The notes under the pieces: generated by a model
Database searches by the model: none
Told to the model about the DNA's origin: nothing
The model's input: only the letters and a program-made list of their open reading frames with translations
Shown here: positions 6,083-12,483 of the stretch, one piece after another
Layout of the letters: the number at the start of each line of letters is the position of its first letter
Position numbering within the stretch: the stretch's first letter is position 1
Position numbers and translations under genes: made by a program
Assembly (NCBI GenBank): GCA_023410885.1
Contig: JAEYPI010000194.1
Location: 1 to 16,861 of the forward strand
Origin: Bacillota bacterium
GTDB taxonomy: Bacteria; Bacillota; Clostridia; DSM-8532
Direction of reading: 5' to 3'
Length of the DNA: 16,861 nucleotides

Positions 6083-7405
6083 CTAAGGCCCATCGTCCTG
6101 GGGCTCATCTTTTTTCTGGGTCGAGGCTTGTGGAACATCCCATTTTGGATGTTCCTCTATTTTCTGGATCGAGTGTTGTGAAACATCCCCTTTGGGATGT
6201 TCCTCTATTCCCAGGTCGTTGTGAAGAATAGAGCCGAAGGAGAGAGCCTTTTTTCCAAACTTACCCCGAATTTTGTCAATGGTGGCTTCCAGATGCTCCT
6301 GTTTTTCTCGCTTTTCGGTGCTGTCATCCTCAAAAAGGGATAGCTGTTCTTGAACATCGTCATCGGATACAAGATTTGCTCCTGTGATGGTAAGCATACG
6401 GATAGGCGCTTTAAGGTTCCAGGAGGATTGTATAATTTCCAGGGATAAGCAGGAAATCTCTTTTGCAAGATGGGTGGGGCGAATTAAGGCTTTTTGCCTT
6501 GTTATGGTTTTAAAGTTGGGGTCCCTTATGGTTACCTGTACTGTGGAGCATTTCAATCCGTATTGACGTAATCTGGTGGCTACTGAATCAGCAAGGGTAT
6601 TGATGCTCAATCGAATATCGCATAGACCCAAAAGGTCCCTTTTAAAAGTCATGCCATTGCCTACCGATTTGACTTCTCTTTCATCGGAAAGGGTCTTGAC
6701 AGGACTGTCATCCAGACCATTGGCATAATCATGTATGATTTCACCCGTTTTACCAAGCTTGGAGATGAGCACTTGCTTGTCACTTCTGGCAAGATCACCG
6801 ATTGTGTAGATACAGAGCTTGGATAACGCCTCTTTTGCAGCCTTTCCCACAAATAAAAGGTCAGATACCGGCAGAGGAAACACAATATCTGTATAATTAT
6901 TTCTATCTATTACCGTTGTCGCATTGGGCTTCTTATAATCGCTTCCAAGCTTTGCAAAAACCTTATTAAAGGAGACACCCACCGATATGGTCAATCCAAT
7001 CTCAGAAGCAACAAGCTTGCGAAGAGTGTCTGCGATTTGTTTACCGTCACCGAAAAGGTGTGTACTGCCGGTGACATCCAACCAGGACTCATCAATTCCA
7101 AAGGGTTCAACCTTGTCGGTAAATCGCCCATAAATTTCATTGACCAGTTTTGAATACTTTTCATACTCCTCGTGACGAGGCGGAACAAGAACTAAATCGG
7201 GGCACTTTTTTTTGGCCTGCCAAATGGTTTCAGCCGTCTGAATATTATATTTTTTTGCAAGCTCATTTTTTGCAAGAATAATACCATGGCGATTTTCGGG
7301 GTTTCCACAAACTGCCATGGGCACATTTTTAAGTTCAGGAGAGAGCAAGCATTCCACAGAAGCAAAAAAAGCATTACAATCGCAATGTAAAATTGTAGTA
7401 TCCAT
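6083..7405 (-). CDS. dinB: DNA polymerase IV (Y-family translesion polymerase)
   Basis: A 440-aa error-prone polymerase. The palm carries HCDCNAFFASVE (Asp9; Phe13/Phe14 at the steric gate) and GIDESWLDVT (Asp105, Glu106), giving the three metal-binding acidic residues. SVGVSFNKVFAKLGSDYKKP matches the finger/palm motif, and VGKAAKEALSKLCIYTIGDL is the helix-hairpin-helix thumb. The little-finger domain runs about 240-345, and EQLSLF (353-358) is a canonical sliding-clamp-binding motif. The C terminus (401-432) is two 16-aa tandem repeats encoded by the dispersed palindromic repeat. I start at ATG 7405, with AAGG upstream and an extended -10 promoter at 7432-7424; the frame stays open to an ATG at 7465, but that would lie upstream of the promoter. 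No Clostridia-type LexA box (GAAC-N4-GTTC) was seen. Confidence 0.95.
   Translation of the reverse strand: MDTTILHCDCNAFFASVECLLSPELKNVPMAVCGNPENRHGIILAKNELAKKYNIQTAETIWQAKKKCPDLVLVPPRHEEYEKYSKLVNEIYGRFTDKVEPFGIDESWLDVTGSTHLFGDGKQIADTLRKLVASEIGLTISVGVSFNKVFAKLGSDYKKPNATTVIDRNNYTDIVFPLPVSDLLFVGKAAKEALSKLCIYTIGDLARSDKQVLISKLGKTGEIIHDYANGLDDSPVKTLSDEREVKSVGNGMTFKRDLLGLCDIRLSINTLADSVATRLRQYGLKCSTVQVTIRDPNFKTITRQKALIRPTHLAKEISCLSLEIIQSSWNLKAPIRMLTITGANLVSDDDVQEQLSLFEDDSTEKREKQEHLEATIDKIRGKFGKKALSFGSILHNDLGIEEHPKGDVSQHSIQKIEEHPKWDVPQASTQKKDEPQDDGP
6118..6223 (+). repeat. Two tandem palindromic repeat units (plus a partial) at the dinB 3' end
   Basis: Unit 1: core GGGTCGAGGCTTGTGG at 6118-6133, then hairpin arms GGAACATCC/GGATGTTCC (6132-6140/6147-6155, perfect). 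Unit 2: core GGATCGAGTGTTGTG at 6166-6180, then hairpin 6180-6203 (AACATCCC/GGGATGTT perfect within it). Both hairpins are followed by TCTATT. The period is exactly 48 bp, or 16 codons. A third, truncated core (GGTCGTTGTG, 6214-6223) falls on the same spacing but encodes what looks like native dinB sequence, so it may be coincidence. In the gene's reading direction the unit encodes EEHPK.DV.Q.S.QK. Confidence 0.75.
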
Positions 7406-7423
7406 ACTTATTACCTTACCGTT

Positions 7424-7432
7424 ATTATACCA
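7424..7432 (-). promoter_or_regulatory. Extended -10 promoter of dinB
   Basis: On the minus strand the sequence reads TGG then TATAAT (7432-7424), an extended -10 (TGn-TATAAT). The region 17 bp upstream is only AT-rich (TTTATA-like), which is usual for extended -10 promoters. The predicted start is near 7417, leaving a leader of about a dozen bases that contains the AAGG ribosome site. Confidence 0.6.
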
Positions 7433-7456
7433 TACCAACAAATTTATAAAAGTATC

Positions 7457-7474
7457 CTGACTCATAACAGTCAG
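7457..7474. promoter_or_regulatory. Dyad CTGACT-N6-AGTCAG upstream of dinB
   Basis: Perfect 6-bp inverted arms (7457-7462/7469-7474) lie just upstream of the dinB promoter and before the divergent region. This is an operator-like spacing. It does not resemble the LexA boxes I know for Firmicutes. It might act on dinB or on the divergent transcript. Confidence 0.35.
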
Positions 7475-7543
7475 AGTATTTGGTTATTTATGACTTTGTT
7501 AAATCATTCTGACTATATAATAATATAGGGGAGGACAAAGCTA

Positions 7544-7573
7544 ATGAGTTGTATGTCTTGCAGTCCTAGATAG
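7544..7573 (+). CDS. Possible 9-aa leader peptide (MSCMSCSPR)
   Basis: A very strong ribosome site (GGGGAGGA, 7528-7535) precedes ATG 7544, which opens a nine-codon frame, MSCMSCSPR, ending TAG 7571-7573. Upstream are TATAAT (7516-7521) and TTGTTA (7496-7501), although their spacing is not ideal. Possible readings are a leader peptide, a very short peptide gene, or the start of a decayed gene. It precedes the likely gntR promoter at 7598, so it is not obviously in the regulator's transcript. Confidence 0.25.
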   Translation: MSCMSCSPR

Positions 7574-7597
7574 ATAAGCATAATTGATGTTAAACTG

Positions 7598-7626
7598 TTG
7601 ATAAATGTAAATAGACCTGTTAGTAT
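7598..7626 (+). promoter_or_regulatory. Probable promoter of the GntR-family regulator gene
   Basis: TTGATA (7598-7603), a 17-bp spacer, then TAGTAT (7621-7626) predict a start near 7633 and a leader of about 160 nt. The motif GTACGATGT at 7637-7645 lies directly downstream. The rest of the 386-bp dinB-gntR gap holds other weak AT-rich promoter-like stretches but no further gene. Confidence 0.5.
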
Positions 7627-7636
7627 AAGTTGTGAG

Positions 7637-7645
7637 GTACGATGT
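7637..7645. promoter_or_regulatory. Putative GntR operator half (GTACGATGT)
   Basis: GTACGATGT matches 8 of 9 bases of GTACGACGT at 8702-8710. Both lie just after a predicted transcription start. It is flanked by AGGT...ACCT (7635-7638/7649-7652), a weak dyad. Together this suggests autoregulation by the downstream FadR-type protein. Confidence 0.35.
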
Positions 7646-7791
7646 ATGACCTTATCATATGTTAAAAAGTTGATTATGTTTATTACATACTAATAAGATT
7701 TGACGACCTATGTTGCCGAGAGTAGCGGGTATATATCAGTTTGACTCCGATGCACTCCAACCATATGGGATAGGAAAAAGGATGAATATTT

Positions 7792-8505
7792 ATGTTTGAA
7801 GCAGTGACAGTAAATGAAAAATCATTAGCTGAGCGAGTAACTGATCAAATACTACAGCTTATTATTGATGAGAATCTTACCTGTGGCGAAAAGCTGCCCA
7901 ATGAGTTTGATTTGGCAAAGAGCCTAAACGTCGGGAGAGGGACTGTACGAGAAGCCGTAAAGCTACTGGTATCGCGCAACGTTCTGGAAATCAGGCGGGG
8001 AAAAGGTACTTTTGTTACCCTTAGGCCCGGTGTTGCCGCTGACCCGTTAGGCCTTGCCTTCTTTAAGGATAAACACAAGCTGGCCTCCGACCTTATTGAT
8101 ATTCGCTTGATTCTTGAGCCTCAGATTGCTGGTTTTGCGGCACAACATGCACAAGAGAGCGAGATTCAACGAATGAAACAACTGTGTGAAGAAATTGAAG
8201 AGCTTGCTTCTGCAAATAAGGACTATACCGATTTAGATGTAGAATTTCATACCTGTATTGCACAGAGTACCCGTAATCTAGTGATGCCTAACCTGATTCC
8301 AATTATCAACTCAGGTATTTCACTATATAATGCATTTCCACTCTACTCTCAGAGAATTAGGGCTTTGAATGTTCATCGTGAAATCATTGCTGCTATTGCG
8401 GAGCATGATGTACAGAAGGCAATTGATGCAATGCGTCGCCATCTTAATTATAACAAGCGTAATCTCGAGGAACTGATGGGTATATACGAAAATGGGGCAA
8501 CCTGA
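7792..8505 (+). CDS. GntR-family transcriptional regulator, FadR subfamily (FCD domain)
   Basis: A 237-aa protein. The N-terminal winged helix (about 9-77) has the GntR pattern LAERVTDQILQLII, then GEKLPNEFDLAKSLNVGRGTVREA, then the wing RRGKGTFV. The C-terminal all-helical FCD domain (about 97-225) keeps the metal-site residues Asp149, His153, His195 and His217, a set usually linked to binding of carboxylate or hydroxyacid effectors. AGG lies about 10 nt upstream of ATG 7792. It precedes and is co-oriented with the transporter-catabolic genes and is the natural candidate for their local regulator. The shared GTACGAYGT motif near both promoters supports this, most likely as a repressor released by the substrate or an intermediate. 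The effector is unknown. Confidence 0.93.
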   Translation: MFEAVTVNEKSLAERVTDQILQLIIDENLTCGEKLPNEFDLAKSLNVGRGTVREAVKLLVSRNVLEIRRGKGTFVTLRPGVAADPLGLAFFKDKHKLASDLIDIRLILEPQIAGFAAQHAQESEIQRMKQLCEEIEELASANKDYTDLDVEFHTCIAQSTRNLVMPNLIPIINSGISLYNAFPLYSQRIRALNVHREIIAAIAEHDVQKAIDAMRRHLNYNKRNLEELMGIYENGAT

Positions 8506-8513
8506 CCCGTTTT
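8489..8513 (+). terminator. Terminator-like hairpin overlapping the gntR stop
   Basis: AAAATGGG (8489-8496) and CCCGTTTT (8506-8513) form an 8-bp stem with one T-G pair around a 9-nt loop, enclosing the stop codon. The T run is part of the stem rather than after it, so termination is plausible but unsure. A new strong promoter follows at 8655, consistent with separate regulation. Bases 8514-8654 show nothing else. Confidence 0.4.
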
Positions 8514-8654
8514 ACCCTATGATACTTTATTTGCTTTATATCCATGACGTTTTTTTCATTAATCAGGTTCTTTCCTAAAAATCCATTTATTTTGGCATTT
8601 ATTAGGTGTTTTCTGCTCCTCTTTGGTTTTATTATATAAACTTTATAATTCCCA

Positions 8655-8683
8655 TTGACACAAACTATGCAATCTGCTAATAT
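8655..8683 (+). promoter_or_regulatory. Strong sigma-A-type promoter of the transporter operon
   Basis: A perfect TTGACA (8655-8660), a 17-bp spacer and TAATAT (8678-8683) predict a start near 8690. It drives the binding-protein gene and possibly everything downstream. The leader to the start codon is about 130 nt and holds two perfect palindromes. Confidence 0.8.
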
Positions 8684-8702
8684 AATTTTGACGAATAGGA
8701 CG

Positions 8703-8714
8703 TACGACGTCGTA
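8703..8714. promoter_or_regulatory. Perfect palindrome TACGACGTCGTA, likely repressor operator
   Basis: This 12-bp perfect palindrome starts about 13 bp after the predicted transcription start, a classic roadblock operator position. Its left half, within GTACGACGT (8702-8710), recurs as GTACGATGT after the gntR promoter. The inferred ligand is the upstream FadR-type regulator. Confidence 0.6.
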
Positions 8715-8751
8715 TTTAATTTCTAAAAATCTCCAATTCTTAAATGCAGCA

Positions 8752-8772
8752 TGTACATTTACAAAATGTACA
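8752..8772. promoter_or_regulatory. Perfect 9-bp inverted repeat in the leader
   Basis: TGTACATTT (8752-8760) and AAATGTACA (8764-8772) are perfect arms around ACA. In DNA this is a 21-bp operator-like dyad; in RNA it is a tight 3-nt-loop hairpin, 50 nt before the start codon. No U-run follows, so it is not a terminator. It may be a second operator or an mRNA-stabilising structure. Confidence 0.5.
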
Positions 8773-8821
8773 ATCTAGTGGGACAAGATGTGTGAGACAC
8801 AAAAAAGAAAGGATGAAGAAA

Positions 8822-10036
8822 ATGAAAAAAAGCAGACTACTCGTATTGATCTTGGTAGTAGCAATGACCGTGTTAAGCGGATGTGGAAACACTACTCCTG
8901 CAACACCTTCCAACACAGCCACTTCGACACCGGACACAAGTTCACCCTCTGCAACTCCTGTACAACTAGAAGGTGAAGTAACCTTTGGTGTTGTAGCTCC
9001 TATCACCGGAACCAATAAAATGGTTGGTGAATATGTAAAGAACGGTGCTGAGCTAGCGGCAGAGCATATCAATGCGAATGGCGGCATCCTAGGGAAAGAG
9101 CTAAAACTGGTTTTTGAGGATGAAGTTGATAACCTTCAGGCATCCGTAAATGCAATGACCAAAATCATGAACTATCCTGAAGTGGTAGCCTTCTTCGGTT
9201 CAACCTACTCCTCAAACTGTATCGCTGTATCTCCCATTGTATTGGAAAAAAAGATTCCAATGTTTGCGGGTGGGTCGTCAGCTAACATTCCTTTAGAGAA
9301 CAATCCTTATGTATGGCAGGCTCGTATGACAGACGATCAATCGGGTATTCTGTTAGCAAAGGCTGCAACTGAAAACCTCGGTATGAAAAATCCTGCTATT
9401 CTTTACTCCACCGAGAGTTTTGGTACCGGTCTTAAAGATCAGACCCTCGCAGCATTGAAGAATTTAGGAATTGAAGTACCTGAGAGCAACCTATATGGAT
9501 TCGTTGTTGACGAAAAGAACTTCACACCACTTCTCACACAAATTCAGAATTCTGATGTAGATGGCCTTATTGCCATTGCACACCAGATGCCTGCAGCCCT
9601 TATTTGTCAGCAAGTTGAAACCACAGGTCTGGATATTCCTCTTCTTGGTTCCTCTTCCTGGGCTTCCGCAGTTTGCCGTACAAATGCCGGAGATTCCGCT
9701 AATGGCTGGAATGCTGTTGCTGACTGGACTGTTGAAGTTTCTACCGAAGAAGGAAAGAGCTTTGCAGAGGCTTACTACAACAAGTATAAGGCAGACTCTG
9801 ACATGCCTGCAGTAGCTGCATATGACTCCATCATGCTCTTTAAAGAAGCTTGTGAGATCGCCAATACAACCACTGATAAAGAAGCGATCAACAAAGCTTT
9901 AGAACAGATTAAGGATTTCAATGGCGCAATGTCTACCTACACTTATGACGCAAGCCATTGCTTCAGCACAAGTCAGTTCTTGACCATCAACAAAGAAGGC
10001 AAGGCTGTCATGATTAACACCGTCAAAACCAGATAA
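8822..10036 (+). CDS. Extracytoplasmic solute-binding lipoprotein, Leu/Ile/Val-binding (type I) family
   Basis: A 404-aa substrate receptor for the ABC importer encoded downstream. The signal peptide MKKSRLLVLILVVAM leads to lipobox VLSGC (Cys21), then a Thr/Ser/Pro-rich linker to about residue 50 and a Peripla_BP_6-type bilobal domain. Family marks are GVVAPITGTNK, a GAELAAEHINANGGILG helix, and the ligand-site stretch FFGSTYSSN followed by IPMFAGGSS. ATG 8822 has GAAAGG 9 nt upstream; ATG 8813 abuts it, and the open frame to 8744 has no ribosome site. These proteins bind amino acids but also amides, aromatic acids and other small carboxylates, so the ligand is not fixed by the family. A 533-bp gap with hairpins separates it from the permeases. 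Confidence 0.93.
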   Translation: MKKSRLLVLILVVAMTVLSGCGNTTPATPSNTATSTPDTSSPSATPVQLEGEVTFGVVAPITGTNKMVGEYVKNGAELAAEHINANGGILGKELKLVFEDEVDNLQASVNAMTKIMNYPEVVAFFGSTYSSNCIAVSPIVLEKKIPMFAGGSSANIPLENNPYVWQARMTDDQSGILLAKAATENLGMKNPAILYSTESFGTGLKDQTLAALKNLGIEVPESNLYGFVVDEKNFTPLLTQIQNSDVDGLIAIAHQMPAALICQQVETTGLDIPLLGSSSWASAVCRTNAGDSANGWNAVADWTVEVSTEEGKSFAEAYYNKYKADSDMPAVAAYDSIMLFKEACEIANTTTDKEAINKALEQIKDFNGAMSTYTYDASHCFSTSQFLTINKEGKAVMINTVKTR

Positions 10037-10048
10037 TAAATGTTATAG

Positions 10049-10099
10049 TGAACCTATAAAGTATGCATAAATAAAGAGTATATTAGGGGAGTAGGTTCA
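10049..10099 (+). terminator. Long-loop hairpin after the binding-protein gene
   Basis: TGAACCTA (10049-10056) and TAGGTTCA (10092-10099) are perfect 8-bp arms, followed by TTTATC. The 35-nt loop makes it weaker than a standard terminator. It could partly terminate or stabilise the 3' end of the binding-protein mRNA, allowing more receptor than permease. Confidence 0.35.
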
Positions 10100-10125
10100 T
10101 TTATCAGAACAATTGACTATAAGAG

Positions 10126-10147
10126 AGATTTCTATACTTAGAAATTT
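10126..10147 (+). terminator. AT-rich hairpin, possible attenuator
   Basis: AGATTTCTA (10126-10134) pairs with TAGAAATTT (10139-10147), nine pairs including one G-T, around TACT. It runs into TTAG. The low GC makes it a weak terminator at best. With the preceding hairpin it forms a candidate attenuation region between receptor and permease genes. Confidence 0.35.
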
Positions 10148-10219
10148 TAGATGATTAGGTTAGCAAATAGTATTGTAACAAATAACAAGAGCCTCGTGAC
10201 TAAAAGAAATACACTAGTT

Positions 10220-10342
10220 GGGTAAGTTCGGCTGTTCATGTGAATGGGCAGCCAACGACCCATATTTTTTGGCCGCGGCTTGTGGTGTGCACACGTACCT
10301 TGCTTACAGGTCGAGGCTTGTTGTATATATCTGCGAAACAAC
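10220..10342 (+). repeat. Intergenic cluster of the palindromic repeat
   Basis: Two + strand cores, GGCCGCGGCTTGTGG (10271-10285) and GGTCGAGGCTTGTTG (10309-10323), lie 38 bp apart and are followed by short dyads (GGTG..., 10284-10299, and GTTGT/ACAAC, 10320-10342). Left of them a strong hairpin has arms GGCTGTTCAT/ATGGGCAGCC (10230-10239/10244-10253, two G-T pairs) inside GGGT...ACCC (10220-10223/10258-10261); it may be a diverged unit in the opposite orientation. The 13-mer at 10309-10321 is identical to those in ccdA and dinB. The open frames through this stretch (for example 10240-10458) have no ribosome site or family resemblance. Confidence 0.6.
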
Positions 10343-10528
10343 CCTTTACAGAAAAACAAATTTTAGTTTTTATAAAGGTAAAAGTAAACGAAAAGCATAG
10401 TTTCCCGCGCTTTTTTAAAAGAATATGTTTGATGATAAAACTGGAAAACACAGTTTAAGCTCTACAAACTTTTAAGCAGTCCGTTCTGAATTTATATAGT
10501 GTCCATTACATGAACTACAAAATAAAGG

Positions 10529-10556
10529 ATAATGAAACATTTCCGGTTTTCATTAT
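10529..10556 (+). promoter_or_regulatory. Hairpin just upstream of the livH-type gene
   Basis: ATAATGAAA (10529-10537) and TTTCATTAT (10548-10556) form a 9-bp stem. Adding a C-G pair with one bulged T leaves a small loop. It ends 13 nt before the start codon and directly precedes the AGGGTG ribosome site. A role in mRNA processing, stability or translation control is possible. No convincing promoter was found in the 10343-10569 stretch. Confidence 0.35.
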
Positions 10557-10569
10557 ATAGGGTGATACA

Positions 10570-11466
10570 ATGAATATAAATACATTTGTTTCGCTATCGG
10601 TAAATGGTGTTGCTATGGGTATGATTTATGCACTCATGGCCATGGGATTGATTCTCTTGATTCGTGCTATTGGTGTAATGAATTTTGCACAGGGCGATCT
10701 TCTCATGTTTGGTGCGTTCGTTACTTGTGCACTGACCATTGATTTAAATTTGCCTTTCTGGGCAATGGTGCCGGCTGCGTTAATCTCCTTTGCCGTTATC
10801 GGTGTCGTTTTTATGTTTACCGTTTATTGGCCTCTTAAAGACGCTGCCTATCCGGCTGCTACCGTTATTTCCACAATGGGTGCTGCAATGGCCCTTAAGG
10901 AAATTGCGACATTGATCTGGGGTAGCTTACCTCGTTCCATGCCCCCTCTAATGAAGAATCCTGACACAGGAAAAGCTGCTGTACTAAAGATTGGCGGATT
11001 CAAGCTCCAATGGCAATTTGTTCTTACCATTATTGTTGGTTCAGTACTGATTGTTATGGTGTTTATACTATTTGAAAAGCTTTATGCCGGTCGTATGATG
11101 CAGGCTGCCGCTCAAGACAAGTATGCTGCAGAACTGCTGGGTATACCCACTATTCTTACAACCGCAGCTACTTATATTATCGTTGTTTCGCTTGCTTCTG
11201 TAGGCGGATATATGATTGCTCCCATCTTCATGGTAAGTAACACCTTAGGATCACTCCAGTTAAGAGCTTTTGCCGGTGTCGTTATTGGTGGTTTTGGCAA
11301 CATTAAGGGCGCCATTATCGGTTCTTTGCTTATTGGTCTGGTTGAATCCTACAGCACCATTCAATTTTCGCAATACAAAGATGCGGTCGTCTTTATTGTT
11401 CTTATTGCTGTTCTTCTCATTAGGCCGCAAGGACTGTTCGGTGAAAAAGTCGCCGATAAGGCGTGA
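10570..11466 (+). CDS. LivH-type ABC transporter permease
   Basis: A 298-aa inner-membrane permease of the branched-chain amino acid (HAAT) importer family. About eight hydrophobic segments are visible. The N-terminal family pattern SVNGVAMGMIYALMAMGLILLIRAIGVMNFAQGDLLMFGA is very clear. The cytoplasmic coupling region DKYAAELLGIPTILTTAATYIIVVSLASVGGYMIAPIF and the FAGVVIGGFGNIKGAIIGSLLIGLVES block are typical of LivH. It pairs with the LivM-type permease whose start is 9 bp downstream. The ribosome site (AGGGTG) is weaker than those of its neighbours. Confidence 0.93.
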   Translation: MNINTFVSLSVNGVAMGMIYALMAMGLILLIRAIGVMNFAQGDLLMFGAFVTCALTIDLNLPFWAMVPAALISFAVIGVVFMFTVYWPLKDAAYPAATVISTMGAAMALKEIATLIWGSLPRSMPPLMKNPDTGKAAVLKIGGFKLQWQFVLTIIVGSVLIVMVFILFEKLYAGRMMQAAAQDKYAAELLGIPTILTTAATYIIVVSLASVGGYMIAPIFMVSNTLGSLQLRAFAGVVIGGFGNIKGAIIGSLLIGLVESYSTIQFSQYKDAVVFIVLIAVLLIRPQGLFGEKVADKA

Positions 11467-11475
11467 GGTGAAAGA

Positions 11476-12483
11476 ATGAAAAAATTTAACATAAAAATTT
11501 CTACCATATTAATTTTCTTGATGGCGGCAATTTTTGTTATTGTTATACCGCGTGTTAATCAAGGTTATTCAATGATGGTTTTAAACCTGGGCTTGATTTA
11601 TTCAATCGCCGTTTTCGGTATTTCTGTAATGCTGGGTCTGGGTGGGCAGTTGTCCTTTGCTGCGGTTGCCTTCATGGGTGTTGGTGCGTACTTTACGGCC
11701 AACGTTACCAATGGTCGTCTCGGCATCACCTTGGATACCTCTCTTTCACTCATTTTAACCATACTTGTATCTGCTGTGCTGGCCTTTTTAATTGGTATGG
11801 TTCTGTTTAGACTGAAAGGTACCTACTTTACCTTTGCAACCATTGGTCTTGTTCAGGTTGCCTGGTCTTTCTACCTTAGCTATAAACCGCTATTCGGGGG
11901 ACCGGATGGTATTTCCAACATTCCTACACTGAAAATTTTTGGTTTTAGTCCAGCTAACTATAACGAATGGTTCTATGTATTAATTGCCATCGTATTAATC
12001 ATTGCATTATTAGTTGAGAGAATTCGCCGTTCTCAGCTGGGCCGTTCATTGTCAGCTATCCGCGATAATGAAATTGCAGCTCAAACACTTGGTATTAATG
12101 TTTATATGACAAAGGTGATTGCCTTTACAATTGCCGGTGTGCTTGCGGCTATTGCCGGTTCCTTATATGCAATGCACAGCCAGTTTGTATCCTCGGACAT
12201 GTTTACATTTGAACGTGCGACTTCCTACATTATCATGGCCATGCTTGGTGGTGTAAATAATACTGTTGGTATCTTTGTAGGATCGGTTCTAGTCACTATG
12301 CTTCCTGAGTGGCTCAGATTTATGCAACAGTATCTACAGCTTATCTATGGTATAGGTGTTATTCTTTTGATGGTCTTTATGCCCATGGGTCTCGCAGGTT
12401 TAGCCTCCAGTGTCAGCAAAAGCATCCGTAGGAAAATTAAAGGACAAAGCAGTCCTAAGGCAAAGGGGGATAAAAAAGGATGA
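11476..12483 (+). CDS. LivM-type ABC transporter permease
   Basis: A 335-aa membrane protein with about eight to ten hydrophobic segments, the second permease of a HAAT importer. Family features are GLGGQLSFAAVAFMGVGAYFTA, the GTYFTFATIGLVQ segment, the coupling helix RSQLGRSLSAIRDNEIAAQTLGINVYMTKV, and MAMLGGVNNTVGIFVGSVLVTMLPEWLR. The C-terminal tail is basic (KSIRRKIKGQ...KGDKKG), as expected for a cytosolic end. It has GAGGTG upstream and ends in an ATGA overlap with the LivG-type gene, which implies translational coupling. Confidence 0.93.
   Translation: MKKFNIKISTILIFLMAAIFVIVIPRVNQGYSMMVLNLGLIYSIAVFGISVMLGLGGQLSFAAVAFMGVGAYFTANVTNGRLGITLDTSLSLILTILVSAVLAFLIGMVLFRLKGTYFTFATIGLVQVAWSFYLSYKPLFGGPDGISNIPTLKIFGFSPANYNEWFYVLIAIVLIIALLVERIRRSQLGRSLSAIRDNEIAAQTLGINVYMTKVIAFTIAGVLAAIAGSLYAMHSQFVSSDMFTFERATSYIIMAMLGGVNNTVGIFVGSVLVTMLPEWLRFMQQYLQLIYGIGVILLMVFMPMGLAGLASSVSKSIRRKIKGQSSPKAKGDKKG

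Noticed and set aside
7406..7465. Upstream extension of dinB to ATG 7465
   Set aside because: It would start upstream of the extended -10 promoter, and the conserved family start is at HCDCNAFF just after ATG 7405.
8744..8821. Upstream extension of the binding-protein frame (ATG at 8744 or 8813)
   Set aside because: The extension would bury the signal peptide and run through the leader hairpin; only ATG 8822 has a properly spaced ribosome site.
8684..8821. T-box or other amino-acid riboswitch in the transporter leader
   Set aside because: The leader is only about 130 nt and shows simple palindromes; no T-box core sequence or other riboswitch signature was seen.
8740..9087. 115-codon minus-strand frame over the start of the binding-protein gene
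   Set aside because: It overlaps the operon leader and the lipoprotein signal and linker codons; its Thr/Pro/Ser-rich composition is the antisense of the linker, with no initiation signals.
10220..10342. CRISPR-like array from the repeated cores
   Set aside because: Only two or three imperfect units with uneven spacing, no conserved repeat-spacer pattern and no cas genes; the same units occur inside coding sequences.
10147..10458. Several 60-72 codon frames on both strands between the binding protein and livH genes
   Set aside because: They run through the palindromic repeats, lack ribosome sites and overlap one another in conflicting frames.
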